From an uncultured Eubacterium sp. (GTDB lineage: Bacteria > Bacillota > Clostridia > Lachnospirales > Lachnospiraceae), in NCBI GenBank assembly GCA_910584345.1, contig CAJTZX010000064.1:1-21095 (forward strand): a stretch of DNA of 21,095 nt. Reading direction: 5' to 3'. Positions 7,732 to 17,199 of this stretch are shown here, piece after piece. The notes below the pieces were generated by a model. That model was not told the DNA's origin and made no database searches. It saw only the letters and a program-made list of their open reading frames with translations. The first letter of the stretch is position 1, and each line of letters begins with the position of its first letter. The position numbers and the translations under genes are program-made.

Positions 7732-10700
7732 CTATGCAAAATCAAAAATCGACAACTGGTTCGACTCCGGAATACTTCCTAAAATCCCCAAATCTCCCAT
7801 TAAATCCGCTACCGATTTACTCACCTTGGATCTCTGCCTGAAATCATCTTTTGATAAAAACGGCCCGTCTTTGACTGCTTCCACTACGCCGTCCGCCGCC
7901 TTTTCACCCAGCCCGTCAATCGCGCTGAGCGCCGGCATGATCTTTCCGTCTATAATCTGGAAATGGCGCGCTTTTACAATATTTAAATCCATCGGGCAAA
8001 ACTGAAAGCCTCTGGCATACATCTCCTGTACGATCTTCATATCCTTGATCGTATCCAGCTCTTTTTTGGTCAGCGTATCCTTGCGTTTTTCATAATCCCG
8101 CATAAAATACTCCAGCTTTTCCTTGCCCTGGCACATCAGCTCATAGTTAAAGGATGTTGCACGGATGGAAAAATATGCCGCATAATAAGCAAGCGGATAA
8201 AACACTTTACAGTAAGCAATCCGCCAGGCCATCATAACATAAGCGGCTGCATGAGCCTTCGGGAACATATATTTGATTTTCTGGCATGACCAGATATACC
8301 ATTCAGGAACGTCATGTTCTTTCATTGCCTGTATCCAGTCGTCTTTTAGCCCTTTTCCTTTACGCACCGATTCCATAATCGTAAAAGAAAGCTCGCTTTC
8401 AAGCCCCATCCCGATCAGATAAATCATAATATCGTCACGCGTACAAATCGCCGTGGAAATCGTAGCCTTTCCTTCCTCAATTAACGTCTGCGCGTTTCCA
8501 AGCCATACGTCCGTACCGTGAGACAGGCCGGAAATGCGCACCAGATCTGAAAAAGACTGCGGTTTTGTATCGATAAGCATCTGAATTACGAATTCTGTGC
8601 CAAACTCCGGAATCCCAAGCGATCCAACTGTACAGCCGCCGATATCTTCCGGCTGAATGCCCAATGCATCCGTACTTTTAAAAATAGACATCACCGCCTG
8701 ATCGTCCAGTGGAATGTCCGTCGCGTGAAGCCCGGTCAAATCTTCCAGCATACGGATCATCGTCGGATCATCGTGTCCGAGAATATCGAGTTTTAACAGG
8801 TTATGGTCAATGGAATGATATTCAAAATGTGTTGTAATAATATCGGTCGACATATCATTCGCAGGATGCTGAATCGGCGTAAAGGAATAGATTTCCTCTC
8901 CCATCGGAAGCACTACGATACCGCCCGGATGCTGCCCTGTCGTCCTGCGGATGCCGACACATCCCTGTACGATCCGGTTAATTTCACAAAACCGCTTATG
9001 AATATTCCGCTCTTCATAATAGCGCTTGACATATCCAAACGCTGTCTTATCTGCCAGTGTGCCAATCGTCCCCGCACGAAACGTCTGTCCGGCGCCGAAA
9101 ATAACTTCGGTATATTTATGTGCCTTACTCTGGTAATCACCGGAAAAATTCAAATCAATATCCGGCTCTTTATTTCCTTTAAAGCCTAAAAATGTCTCAA
9201 ATGGAATATCAAATCCTGCTTTGATAAGCGGCTTGCCGCATTTCGGACATAAACGGTCCGGCATATCGCAGCCCGACCGCCCGGCGTAAGCTTTCACTTC
9301 CTCCGAATCAAAATCGCTGAAATGACAGCTTTCGCAATAGTAATGCGGGCTTAATGGATTCACCTCGGTAATACCTGCCATCGTAGCTACAAAGGAAGAA
9401 CCGACGGAACCTCTGGAACCAACGAGATATCCGTCCTCCACCGATTTCCATACGAGCTTTTGCGCAATAATATACATCACCGCATAACCATTCGATATAA
9501 TAGAATTTAACTCCCGCTTCAGCCTTTGATATACGATATCCGGCAGATCGTCTCCATACATCTCATGCGCTTTGTTATAACAAATATCCCGCAGCATTTG
9601 ATCTGAATGGTCAATAATCGGCGGCGCCTTATCTGGACGCACCGGAGAAATCTTTTCACAGGCATCGCAAATCCGGTTCGGGTTTGTAATGACTACCTCT
9701 TCTGCCTTACTGCTGCCAAGATAGGCAAATTCTTTTAACATCTCTTCGGTTGTATGCAAAAAAAGCGGCGCCTGCTCATCCGCATCTTTAAATCCATGTC
9801 CAGCCATAATAATTCTGCGGTACTCTGCATCTTTTGGATTTAAAAAATGCACATCACACGTCGCAACGACCGGTTTTCGAAAATCTTCCCCCAGCTTCAC
9901 GATCTGCTTATTAATCTCCCAAAGATCTTCCTGCGTATTTACCGGATATTTTTCCTCGCGCAGCATAAATGCATTGTTGCCGTTTGGCTGTATTTCCAGA
10001 TAGTCATAAAAATTAACAATCCTTGCAATTTCTGTCTGCGATTTGCCAAGGAGCACCGCCTGATACAGTTCTCCGGCTTCACAGGCAGAACCAAGCAGCA
10101 GCCCCTCACGGTAACGCATCAGCTCACTTTTCGGTATTCTTGGCCGTTTATGAAAGTATGTAAGGTGCGACATGGATACAAGACGATACAAGTTAACCCG
10201 GCCATAATCATTTGTAGCAAGGATAATTGCATGATACGTCGGCATCTTCATAATCTGCTCCGGTGTCGCTCTGCCCTGTTCATTGAGCTCATTCAAATCA
10301 TGGATGCCACGCTCTGTAAGCATTTGTATAAATTTCACAAAAATCTCAGCCGTACACTCTGCATCATCTACCGCACGATGATGATTTTCCAGTGAAATAT
10401 GAAGTTCTTTCGCTACCGTATCTAACTTAAAGCGGTTTAAACTCGGCAGCAGATACCTCGCCATTGCTACCGTATCCACAACCGTAAACTTACACGCAAG
10501 TCCCAGATCTTCACAGTTTTTGCGGATAAATCCCATGTCAAATTCTGCATTGTGGGCAACCATAATACTGCCTTCGCAAAACTCCATAAATTCCGGCAGT
10601 ATTTGGGCAATCTCAGGTTCATTGACAAGCATATCATCGCGTATTTTCGTCAGCTCTTCAATCGCAAACGGCAGCGGCACTTTGGGATTGACAAATTTCG

Positions 10701-12249
10701 AAAAACGGTCCACGATCTTCCCATTGATAACTTTTACCGCACCGATTTCAATAATTTTATGTGCATTTGGACTAAGTCCTGTCGTCTCTAAATCAAATAC
10801 GACGTAGGAATCCAGCAGACTTTGTCCCCTCGGTTCAAACACGATCGTTTTCAAATCATCTACTAAATACGCTTCCACCCCATAAATAACCTTAAAATCT
10901 ACTCCATCCGGCACCGCATGATTGGCAATCGGAAACGCCTGAATTGCACCATGGTCAGTAATCGCAAGCGCTTTATGCCCCCATGCGACCGCCTGCTTGA
11001 TAATATCTGCAACGTCTGAAATGCCATCCATATCGCTCATCTTTGTATGACAGTGCAGTTCCACCCGCTTTTTAGGGCTTGTATCCATTCGATGCTCTTC
11101 AAAATCTGATATTTTCTTAATACCCGCTATCGAACTAAGCGTCAGTTCGCTGTCAAAACGATCAAATGCCGTCACGCCTTTTATTTTTAAAAACGCTCCT
11201 TTTTTTACTTCTCCAAGCAGTTCTTCCAGCTGTTCATTTTTTGTAAATATCTTAATTACAATCGAATCCGTAAAATCGGTAAGCGTTACAATTACAATGC
11301 TCTTTTCCCCGCTGCGTAGCTCTCTTGTATCCACTGCCAGCACTTTTCCACGGATCGCAATCTCTCCCATCTCGCCTTCAATCTGGTCAATCGGGATCGC
11401 TTCATCTTCAAAATCCCTGCCGTAAACAACATCCGGATTGTCAGAGCGCCGCAGCGGATACTCTCTGCGCGGGCCGCCAGGTCTGCGCATCGCACCTGCC
11501 GCTGACGTTTTCTGTGCCGCCGAATGAAAATTCTGAGATTTTTGCGGCATTTCTGACGCTTTGCCTGACTCCTGCCCGGTAGCTTGCGGCGTCAGACTTT
11601 CAGATGCAGAATTCTCATCTATGTTCGTATTTGATACACTCACATCCTGCACTCCTTCTTGTGACGTCTGCTGATACCCGCCCAGAATCCGGTTAATTTC
11701 AAATGCAATCTGTCTGTCGCTCTCTTTTTTACGGCCATTATCCTTCTTTGGTTCAAACACCGGTTCAATCGTAAGCTCCATGCCGCATCGGTCACGCATG
11801 ACTTTATACAAGATCTCCACCAGCTCGTCCGCCCGGCTTTTTGCTACAATAGAATCTTCCAGATACAGCTTCATACGGTTGTGTGCTGTAAACTCCACCC
11901 TGGCGCAGCGAAACAGGTTATAAATTAAAAGACTGTACACCTTCATCTCTTCCAGCATACTGTCTTTGTACAAATCCATCAGCGTTTCCGGCGTATACTG
12001 CGTGGAAAGCTGATAACGCTCTATAATTTTTACCGTAAGCTCCTGTTTTGGGAACAGCTGGTTTTTAATGTGATTCTCCAGCTGAAAAATATACTTTTTC
12101 TGAATCAGCCTTGTTCCATGCAGATACACACGCAGGCGCGTTCGGGCCGGATTGGAAACGACTCTTTGCACCTGCGTATCTGAAAGAAGCCGCTGCATCT
12201 CTTGATTGACTTTCAAAACAGGAAATACTTCAAAAAATTTTTTCTCCAT
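7732..12249 (-). CDS. polC: DNA polymerase III alpha subunit, Gram-positive type (PolC)
   Basis: 1505 aa. The essential replicative polymerase of low-GC Gram-positives, with built-in proofreading. Order: N-terminal domain (1-190), a Ser/Gln/Pro-rich linker (about 195-280), OB fold (294-380), first half of the PHP domain (VELHCHTKMSDMDG at about 396; AITDHG), an inserted DEDD 3'-5' exonuclease (FDLETTG at 485-491 to about 655), the rest of PHP, and a zinc-binding segment (CESC about 972-975, CPKC about 1001-1004). The palm follows with PDIDLNFSG (D1030, D1032). The protein ends in QLSIFDFA, a beta-clamp-binding motif. It is slightly longer than the ~1440 aa of B. subtilis PolC because of the linker. 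An in-frame TTG lies at 12267, but AGGAG (12258-12262) sits 8 bases before the ATG at 12249, which decides the start. It is the last gene of the pyrH-polC run, 37 bases after ispG. Confidence 0.97.
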   Translation of the reverse strand: MEKKFFEVFPVLKVNQEMQRLLSDTQVQRVVSNPARTRLRVYLHGTRLIQKKYIFQLENHIKNQLFPKQELTVKIIERYQLSTQYTPETLMDLYKDSMLEEMKVYSLLIYNLFRCARVEFTAHNRMKLYLEDSIVAKSRADELVEILYKVMRDRCGMELTIEPVFEPKKDNGRKKESDRQIAFEINRILGGYQQTSQEGVQDVSVSNTNIDENSASESLTPQATGQESGKASEMPQKSQNFHSAAQKTSAAGAMRRPGGPRREYPLRRSDNPDVVYGRDFEDEAIPIDQIEGEMGEIAIRGKVLAVDTRELRSGEKSIVIVTLTDFTDSIVIKIFTKNEQLEELLGEVKKGAFLKIKGVTAFDRFDSELTLSSIAGIKKISDFEEHRMDTSPKKRVELHCHTKMSDMDGISDVADIIKQAVAWGHKALAITDHGAIQAFPIANHAVPDGVDFKVIYGVEAYLVDDLKTIVFEPRGQSLLDSYVVFDLETTGLSPNAHKIIEIGAVKVINGKIVDRFSKFVNPKVPLPFAIEELTKIRDDMLVNEPEIAQILPEFMEFCEGSIMVAHNAEFDMGFIRKNCEDLGLACKFTVVDTVAMARYLLPSLNRFKLDTVAKELHISLENHHRAVDDAECTAEIFVKFIQMLTERGIHDLNELNEQGRATPEQIMKMPTYHAIILATNDYGRVNLYRLVSMSHLTYFHKRPRIPKSELMRYREGLLLGSACEAGELYQAVLLGKSQTEIARIVNFYDYLEIQPNGNNAFMLREEKYPVNTQEDLWEINKQIVKLGEDFRKPVVATCDVHFLNPKDAEYRRIIMAGHGFKDADEQAPLFLHTTEEMLKEFAYLGSSKAEEVVITNPNRICDACEKISPVRPDKAPPIIDHSDQMLRDICYNKAHEMYGDDLPDIVYQRLKRELNSIISNGYAVMYIIAQKLVWKSVEDGYLVGSRGSVGSSFVATMAGITEVNPLSPHYYCESCHFSDFDSEEVKAYAGRSGCDMPDRLCPKCGKPLIKAGFDIPFETFLGFKGNKEPDIDLNFSGDYQSKAHKYTEVIFGAGQTFRAGTIGTLADKTAFGYVKRYYEERNIHKRFCEINRIVQGCVGIRRTTGQHPGGIVVLPMGEEIYSFTPIQHPANDMSTDIITTHFEYHSIDHNLLKLDILGHDDPTMIRMLEDLTGLHATDIPLDDQAVMSIFKSTDALGIQPEDIGGCTVGSLGIPEFGTEFVIQMLIDTKPQSFSDLVRISGLSHGTDVWLGNAQTLIEEGKATISTAICTRDDIMIYLIGMGLESELSFTIMESVRKGKGLKDDWIQAMKEHDVPEWYIWSCQKIKYMFPKAHAAAYVMMAWRIAYCKVFYPLAYYAAYFSIRATSFNYELMCQGKEKLEYFMRDYEKRKDTLTKKELDTIKDMKIVQEMYARGFQFCPMDLNIVKARHFQIIDGKIMPALSAIDGLGEKAADGVVEAVKDGPFLSKDDFRQRSKVSKSVADLMGDLGILGSIPESNQLSIFDFA

Positions 12250-12286
12250 ATTTATCACTCCTAACAATCCAAACTACTTTGCAGTC

Positions 12287-13345
12287 CTATCCCTCATTCC
12301 AATGCAGCAGCTCTTCCCGCAATGCCGGCAGCAATTCCTCCTCTGGTAGTTTTTTTATCACTTCTCCACGACGGATCAATAGTCCCTCGCCACGTCCTCC
12401 GGCAATACCGATATCCGCTTCTTTTGCTTCCCCCGGCCCATTGACGACGCAGCCCATAACTGCCACCTTCAAATCCAGAGGAATATCCGCTACCATATCC
12501 TCCACCTGGTTTGCCAGTCCGATCAGATCGATATTCGTCCTGCCGCATGTCGGACAGGAAACAACCTCAATCCCTCCTTTTCGAAGGCCGAGTGTACGTA
12601 AAATCAGCTTTGCCGATTTGACTTCCTCCAATGGAGCCCCTGTCAGTGAAACACGGATCGTATCCCCGATTCCCTGATGCAAAATCAGCCCCAGCCCAAT
12701 CGAAGACTTAATATTGCCGCTGATAATTGTCCCTGCCTCCGTAATGCCTACATGCAACGGGTAATCCGTCTGTGCAGAAATCAGCTCATGCGCTCGTACA
12801 CACATTAACACATCAGACGATTTAATACTAATTACCAGATTATCATATCCCATATCTTCTATGATCTGGACTTGCCCTAATGCGCTTTCTACAATTCCTT
12901 CTGCCGTAACGCCATGGTACTTTTCAACCAGCTCTTTTTCCAATGACCCACTGTTGACGCCGACCCGAATAGGAATACCGCGTTCTTTTGCCACATCCAC
13001 AATTGCCTGCACCCGATCAGCAGAACCAATATTTCCGGGATTGATACGTATTTTATCCGCTCCATGCTCGATAGCGGCAATTGCAAGACGATAATCAAAG
13101 TGAATGTCTGCCACAACCGGAAGCTCCACCTGCTTTTTGATTTCCTCCAGAGCCTTCGCCGCTTCCATAGTCGGTACGCTGCAGCGGATAATCTCACATC
13201 CCGCATCGCAAAGCTGCTTGATTTGTGCAACGGTAGCTTTGATGTCTTCTGTCCTTGTATTTGTCATCGACTGAATCAAAATCGGATTTCCGCCGCCGAT
13301 GACGCGGCTGCCGATTTTCACTGTTTTTGTAATTTTTCTTTCCAT
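12287..13345 (-). CDS. ispG: 4-hydroxy-3-methylbut-2-enyl diphosphate synthase (IspG/GcpE)
   Basis: 352 aa. The 4Fe-4S enzyme of the MEP pathway that converts MEcPP to HMBPP. The TIM-barrel part begins with PILIQSMTNT and contains IRCSVP and DIHFDYRLA. The C-terminal cluster domain supplies the expected ligands: C264 and C267 (SCPTCGRT), C299 and E306 (GCVVNGPGE). Length is normal for the compact bacterial form. The ATG at 13345 is forced by an in-frame TGA three codons upstream (13352-13354), yet it lacks a good Shine-Dalgarno; only GGAAAG lies about 12 bases before it. A 6-bp hairpin (13363-13368 with 13377-13382) precedes it. It shares a pathway with dxr two genes upstream, with rseP between them. 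Confidence 0.97.
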   Translation of the reverse strand: MERKITKTVKIGSRVIGGGNPILIQSMTNTRTEDIKATVAQIKQLCDAGCEIIRCSVPTMEAAKALEEIKKQVELPVVADIHFDYRLAIAAIEHGADKIRINPGNIGSADRVQAIVDVAKERGIPIRVGVNSGSLEKELVEKYHGVTAEGIVESALGQVQIIEDMGYDNLVISIKSSDVLMCVRAHELISAQTDYPLHVGITEAGTIISGNIKSSIGLGLILHQGIGDTIRVSLTGAPLEEVKSAKLILRTLGLRKGGIEVVSCPTCGRTNIDLIGLANQVEDMVADIPLDLKVAVMGCVVNGPGEAKEADIGIAGGRGEGLLIRRGEVIKKLPEEELLPALREELLHWNEG

Positions 13346-13406
13346 AAGGATTCACACTTTCCGGTTTTCTCTTCCCAAAACCTGCATCTGATCTGCCGCT
13401 CTTTTG

Positions 13407-14441
13407 CTACATCACAATCTTACGAATATCATTAAACATAATCACAACCATCAGCGCCATCAAAAGCATTAAAAATACCAGGTTTACAGCCCCTTCCTTA
13501 TTCGGGTCCATCCGTTTGCCTCTGACCGCTTCTACTACGAGAAATACCAGTCTGCCGCCATCTAACGCAGGAATCGGCAAAAGGTTCATAATACCAAGGT
13601 TTGCAGACAACAGGATACAGATGTTTAGCATATTTAAAAAGACCATAAACGCACCGCTGGATTTTACTTCGGTATAAGTATCGCCAATCGTTTTTACAAT
13701 GCCGACAGGCCCGGACATTTCATTAATTCCCACATGGCCGGTAAACAGCTGCCCCAGACTTTCCACCGTAGCGCAAATCCAGTATTTCACCTCATAGAAA
13801 CTATATTTTAATGTCTCTGGCAGCGTCCCCTTAGAACGCGCTGTCGTTCCATAAAAACCAAACAGATATCTGCCGCTTTCTTCATCGTATTTTGGCGTCA
13901 GTACGGTTGTATGCTTTTCTCCGTCTCGTTTATACGTTACTTCCACCGTTTCGTTGGAGTGGAAATATGTATAAAGAGATACCTCTCGATACAAATGAAT
14001 GGTTTTGTTGCCAAGTTTTACGATTTCATCGCCTGCCGCAAGCCCTGCTTCTTTTGCAGGATAACCATCCATTACTTCGCTGAGGACCGGACGGTCAAAG
14101 CCAACGCTTGCTACCAGAATAAGCGAAAACGCAATCGCCATAATAAAATTAAAAATTGGCCCTGCAGCCACGATAGAAGCCCGCTGCAGTACAGATTTGT
14201 TGTTAAATCCCCTGTCATCTTCGCTGGCCTCATCTTCGCCTTCCATCATACAGGCGCCTCCAAAGGGCAGCAGCTTTAAAGAATACTTTGTCTCTCCTTT
14301 TGTAAATCCCACAATGGTAGGCCCAAGTCCAAGGCAAAACTCATTCACTTTCACGTCATTGTGCTTGGCGAGCAAAAAATGTCCCAGCTCATGAAATAAA
14401 ATAATAATGCTGAAAATAACCAACGCTAAAATAATGTTCAA
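13407..14441 (-). CDS. rseP: RIP-type intramembrane site-2 zinc metalloprotease (RseP/RasP family)
   Basis: 344 aa membrane protein. Cleaves transmembrane segments of anti-sigma factors, signal-peptide remnants and division proteins; B. subtilis RasP is the model. The first membrane segment carries HELGH (H17, E18, H21). A PDZ domain (about 110-185, with YPAKEAGLAAGDEIVKL) follows. The C-terminal membrane part carries the third zinc ligand in PIPALDGGR (D294). The start must be the TTG at 14441, because the conserved N-terminus up to HELGH leaves no room for a later start. AGGTGG, made by the last codons of dxr, lies 4 bases upstream. Only one base separates the dxr stop from this start, suggesting translational coupling. 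Substrates in this organism are unknown. Confidence 0.95.
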   Translation of the reverse strand: MNIILALVIFSIIILFHELGHFLLAKHNDVKVNEFCLGLGPTIVGFTKGETKYSLKLLPFGGACMMEGEDEASEDDRGFNNKSVLQRASIVAAGPIFNFIMAIAFSLILVASVGFDRPVLSEVMDGYPAKEAGLAAGDEIVKLGNKTIHLYREVSLYTYFHSNETVEVTYKRDGEKHTTVLTPKYDEESGRYLFGFYGTTARSKGTLPETLKYSFYEVKYWICATVESLGQLFTGHVGINEMSGPVGIVKTIGDTYTEVKSSGAFMVFLNMLNICILLSANLGIMNLLPIPALDGGRLVFLVVEAVRGKRMDPNKEGAVNLVFLMLLMALMVVIMFNDIRKIVM

Positions 14442-14442
14442 T

Positions 14443-15585
14443 TTACCACCTGCTTTCTATCCATTCATAAACAGTATTTTCTGTTTCCAATATTTCATCC
14501 AGATTCGGATGCTCTATATATGCACAGTTTTCCATACATTCTTGAATCACCTGTGTAATTTCCAAAAATTTTATTTTTCTGTCTAAAAATTTTGCAACTG
14601 CCCGTTCATTGGCCGCATTAAATATCGTCGGCATATTTCCGCCGCGTCCGGATGCCTCATACGCAAGCCGTAGTCCGTCAAATGTACGGATATCCGGTTT
14701 TTCAAAGGAAATATTGCCAAGTGCAAAAAAATCTAACCGTTTTCCAGATAATGGCCGCCGCATCGGATAATACAATGCATACTGAATTGGCAGACGCATA
14801 TCCGGCGTTCCCAGCTGTGCCATAATACTTCCATCTTCGTATTCCACCATCGAATGAATCACAGACTGCGGTTGTACGACTACTTGAATCTGGTCTAAAT
14901 CCGTCCCAAACAGCCACTTTGCTTCTATAACTTCCAACCCTTTATTAACCATAGTGGCAGAATCAATCGTAATTTTTTTTCCCATGCTCCAGTTTGGATG
15001 CTTTAACGCATCTTCCACCTGCACATCCATAAGCTCTTCCCAGGTTTTTCCACGAAACGGCCCGCCGGACGCCGTTAACAGTATCTTATGAATCTTATTC
15101 CCGGCTTCGCCGTTTAATGACTGGAAAATAGCGCTGTGCTCACTGTCTACCGGAAGAATCGGCACGCCATATTCTTCTGCCAGCGGCATAATCAAATGCC
15201 CCGCTGTCACAAGCGTTTCTTTATTTGCTAACGCAATTGTTTTCTTCGCACGAATTGCAGCCACCGTTGGACGCAGGCCAATCATGCCAACGACTGCTGT
15301 CACAAGTATCTCAACCTGTGGAAGAACCGCTGCAGCAAGGAGTCCGTCCATCCCGCTGACGACCTGCACCGGCAGATCTCGTACGTTCTCCCGAAGCTTT
15401 ACGGCATCCGCTTTCTCCCAAACCGCTGCAAGCTTTGGCTGAAATTCCCGTATTTGACGTTCCAGCAGCTTTATATTTTTTCCGGCCGTCAGCGCCCAGA
15501 CTTTGATATCTTTCTGCTCTCTGACAATCGCAAGCGTCTGTGTGCCAATGGAACCAGTAGAACCAAGAATCGCTATATGCTTCAT
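14443..15585 (-). CDS. dxr: 1-deoxy-D-xylulose 5-phosphate reductoisomerase
   Basis: 380 aa. The committed MEP-pathway step: NADPH-dependent rearrangement and reduction of DXP to MEP (the fosmidomycin target). The Rossmann NADPH loop GSTGSIG lies near residue 8. ALANKETLV, the metal/substrate stretch PVDSEHSAIFQ, TASGGPF and the flexible-loop region HPNWSMGKKITIDSATMVNKGLEVIEA (split here as HPNWSMGKK and IDSATMVNKGLE) are all intact. A TTG nine bases upstream (15594) is in frame, but AAAGG (15596-15600) fits the ATG at 15585 with a 10-base gap. The gene lies between cdsA and rseP and is almost fused to rseP by a 1-base gap. Confidence 0.97.
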   Translation of the reverse strand: MKHIAILGSTGSIGTQTLAIVREQKDIKVWALTAGKNIKLLERQIREFQPKLAAVWEKADAVKLRENVRDLPVQVVSGMDGLLAAAVLPQVEILVTAVVGMIGLRPTVAAIRAKKTIALANKETLVTAGHLIMPLAEEYGVPILPVDSEHSAIFQSLNGEAGNKIHKILLTASGGPFRGKTWEELMDVQVEDALKHPNWSMGKKITIDSATMVNKGLEVIEAKWLFGTDLDQIQVVVQPQSVIHSMVEYEDGSIMAQLGTPDMRLPIQYALYYPMRRPLSGKRLDFFALGNISFEKPDIRTFDGLRLAYEASGRGGNMPTIFNAANERAVAKFLDRKIKFLEITQVIQECMENCAYIEHPNLDEILETENTVYEWIESRW

Positions 15586-15611
15586 ATTCTTCAAACCTTT
15601 CTTAAGTACTT

Positions 15612-16412
15612 CTACAACAAATACTTTGCCAGATAATAAATAACCGGAGCTGTAAAAATCACGCTGTCAAATCGGTCCAAAATACCGCCATGCCCCGGAA
15701 TCAGCGTTCCATAATCTTTGATCTCATAATTTCTTTTAATAGCAGACGCCGCCAAATCTCCGATCATGGAAATCAAACCACCGGCTGTACTGATTGCCGC
15801 TAATACAAAAATTTGCCCGAATGCTATTCCCATCTGCGCACGAAACACAGACGCATATAACGCAGTCAGCAAGAAAGTTCCAACAAGACCGCCGACTGCA
15901 CCTTCTATCGATTTTTTTGGCGACAGTACAGGAGACATTTTGTGTTTTCCAAACTTTACGCCAACCACATACGCACATGTATCACATCCCCAGGAGCACA
16001 AAAAAATCAGCCATACAATATATGCCCCCTGTTCCATCATCCTTGCCTGATACACGCAGGAAAGCATAACCGCCACATAAAACACACCGAAAAATGCAGC
16101 TGTTATCTGTGACGCATGATATTTCGGATACGCCAATACATAGATTGCCAAAAGTACAATTAAAAAACCGATTACAAATACCATTTGCTCTGGAATCCAA
16201 TACACATATAAATCCAAATAATACAAACCAGCCGCAAGATATCCGGCAAATGCCGCGACTGTCCGTTCCATACGATAGACACGATACAGTTCATACATAC
16301 CAATGAGTGAAATCACACAAGCTGCAGCAAGCAAAATTTCTCTGCCTGTAATAATCAAAACCAGAGCCGCCGCTACTAGTACGATTCCACTGATAAGCCT
16401 CGTTTTAAACAT
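15612..16412 (-). CDS. cdsA: Phosphatidate cytidylyltransferase (CDP-diglyceride synthase)
   Basis: 266 aa, strongly hydrophobic with about seven to eight membrane segments. Makes CDP-diacylglycerol from phosphatidic acid and CTP, the branch point for phosphatidylglycerol, cardiolipin and other anionic lipids. The family signature lies at residues 223-249: SAIKR, KDYGTLIPGHGGILDRFDS. SPKKSIEGAVGG (164-175) precedes it, also typical. Length matches the ~265-280 aa norm. The ATG at 16412 has AGGAG (16419-16423) with a 6-base gap. The uppS stop is 19 bases upstream and dxr follows closely, so it is part of the operon. Confidence 0.96.
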   Translation of the reverse strand: MFKTRLISGIVLVAAALVLIITGREILLAAACVISLIGMYELYRVYRMERTVAAFAGYLAAGLYYLDLYVYWIPEQMVFVIGFLIVLLAIYVLAYPKYHASQITAAFFGVFYVAVMLSCVYQARMMEQGAYIVWLIFLCSWGCDTCAYVVGVKFGKHKMSPVLSPKKSIEGAVGGLVGTFLLTALYASVFRAQMGIAFGQIFVLAAISTAGGLISMIGDLAASAIKRNYEIKDYGTLIPGHGGILDRFDSVIFTAPVIYYLAKYLL

Positions 16413-16431
16413 ACGCTTCTCCTTATACCTT

Positions 16432-17136
16432 TTACACCATCAATCCCCCATACCTTCGTTCTCTATGATTATACGCCGCAACCGCTTTTTTTAATTCTTC
16501 CTCATCAAAATCCGGCCACGGTACATCTGTAAAATAAAACTCACTGTAAGCCAGCTGCCAGAGTAGATAATTAGACAGGCGCAGTTCTCCGCTTGTACGG
16601 ATTAACAGGTCCGGGTCTGGAATCCCTGCCGTGTCCAGATATCGGGAAAATACCTCTTCGGTAATCTCCTCTTTGGAAAGCTTTCCATCTTCTATTTCTG
16701 CATACATCTTTCGCATCGCACGCATCATCTCATCCCGGCTGCCATAATTTAATGCAATCTGAAAATAAAAGCCGTCATATTGGCTGGACACCTCTTCTAA
16801 CTCCTGTATCTGCTTTTGCAGCTGCGGCGACAGGCGGGAAATATCCCCTAACACCCGTACACGCATATTATTTTTTTTCGCCGTCTTTAAACAAGTCTTC
16901 ATATAGCTGCCAAGCAGACGCATCAGTTCGTCTACCTCTGCCTGCGGGCGGCTCCAGTTTTCTGTAGAAAAAGCATACACCGTCAGATATTTGATTCCCA
17001 TATGTCCTGCGACGTCACAGATTTTTTCTACATTTTTTGCTCCTGTTTTATGTCCATAGTTCCGGGGCATTCCTTTACTCTTTGCCCATCTTCCGTTTCC
17101 ATCTAAAATAATGGCAACATGCTGCGGTATATTCAT
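16432..17136 (-). CDS. uppS: Undecaprenyl diphosphate synthase (cis-prenyltransferase)
   Basis: 234 aa. Condenses isopentenyl units on farnesyl diphosphate to form undecaprenyl diphosphate, the lipid carrier for peptidoglycan and other wall polymers. Motifs: IILDGNGRWA with catalytic D12, GHKTGAKNV, AFSTENWSRP, and the C-terminal LLIRTSGELRLSNYLLWQ with the conserved RTSGE substrate-binding part. The reading frame continues upstream to an ATG at 17172, but that codon lies inside the terminator stem after frr. AAAGGAAA with a proper gap fits the ATG at 17136, and the conserved N-terminus MNIPQHVAIILDG begins there. The gene is the first after the terminator, so it depends on readthrough or on a promoter within frr; TTGAGG, 16 bases, TATGAC (17207-17212) is a weak candidate. 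Confidence 0.97.
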   Translation of the reverse strand: MNIPQHVAIILDGNGRWAKSKGMPRNYGHKTGAKNVEKICDVAGHMGIKYLTVYAFSTENWSRPQAEVDELMRLLGSYMKTCLKTAKKNNMRVRVLGDISRLSPQLQKQIQELEEVSSQYDGFYFQIALNYGSRDEMMRAMRKMYAEIEDGKLSKEEITEEVFSRYLDTAGIPDPDLLIRTSGELRLSNYLLWQLAYSEFYFTDVPWPDFDEEELKKAVAAYNHRERRYGGLMV

Positions 17137-17154
17137 TTTTATTTCCTTTCCGGT

Positions 17155-17190
17155 AATAAAAGAAGGGAACATCGCCGCGGCTATGTTCCC
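17155..17190 (-). terminator. Hairpin terminator between frr and uppS
   Basis: GGGAACAT (17165-17172) and ATGTTCCC (17183-17190) form a perfect 8-bp stem with a GC-rich inner segment. On the minus strand it is followed by UUCUUUUAUU (17164-17155). It begins 10 bases after the frr stop. As uppS starts only 19 bases further on, it probably works as a partial terminator inside the operon that lowers expression of the downstream genes. Confidence 0.8.
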
Positions 17191-17199
17191 CGATTATCG

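Noticed and set aside
9847..10395. 182-codon open frame on the plus strand, plus others such as 8803-9189 within polC
   Set aside because: They are antisense to the well-conserved PolC reading frame, show no recognisable domain, and have basic, Cys/His-rich compositions typical of shadow frames.
12250..12267. TTG start of polC at 12267
   Set aside because: AGGAG lies within the first codons of that version and is correctly spaced for the ATG at 12249.
17137..17172. Longer uppS beginning at 17172
   Set aside because: The ATG lies inside the terminator stem and the conserved N-terminus with a good ribosome site begins at 17136.
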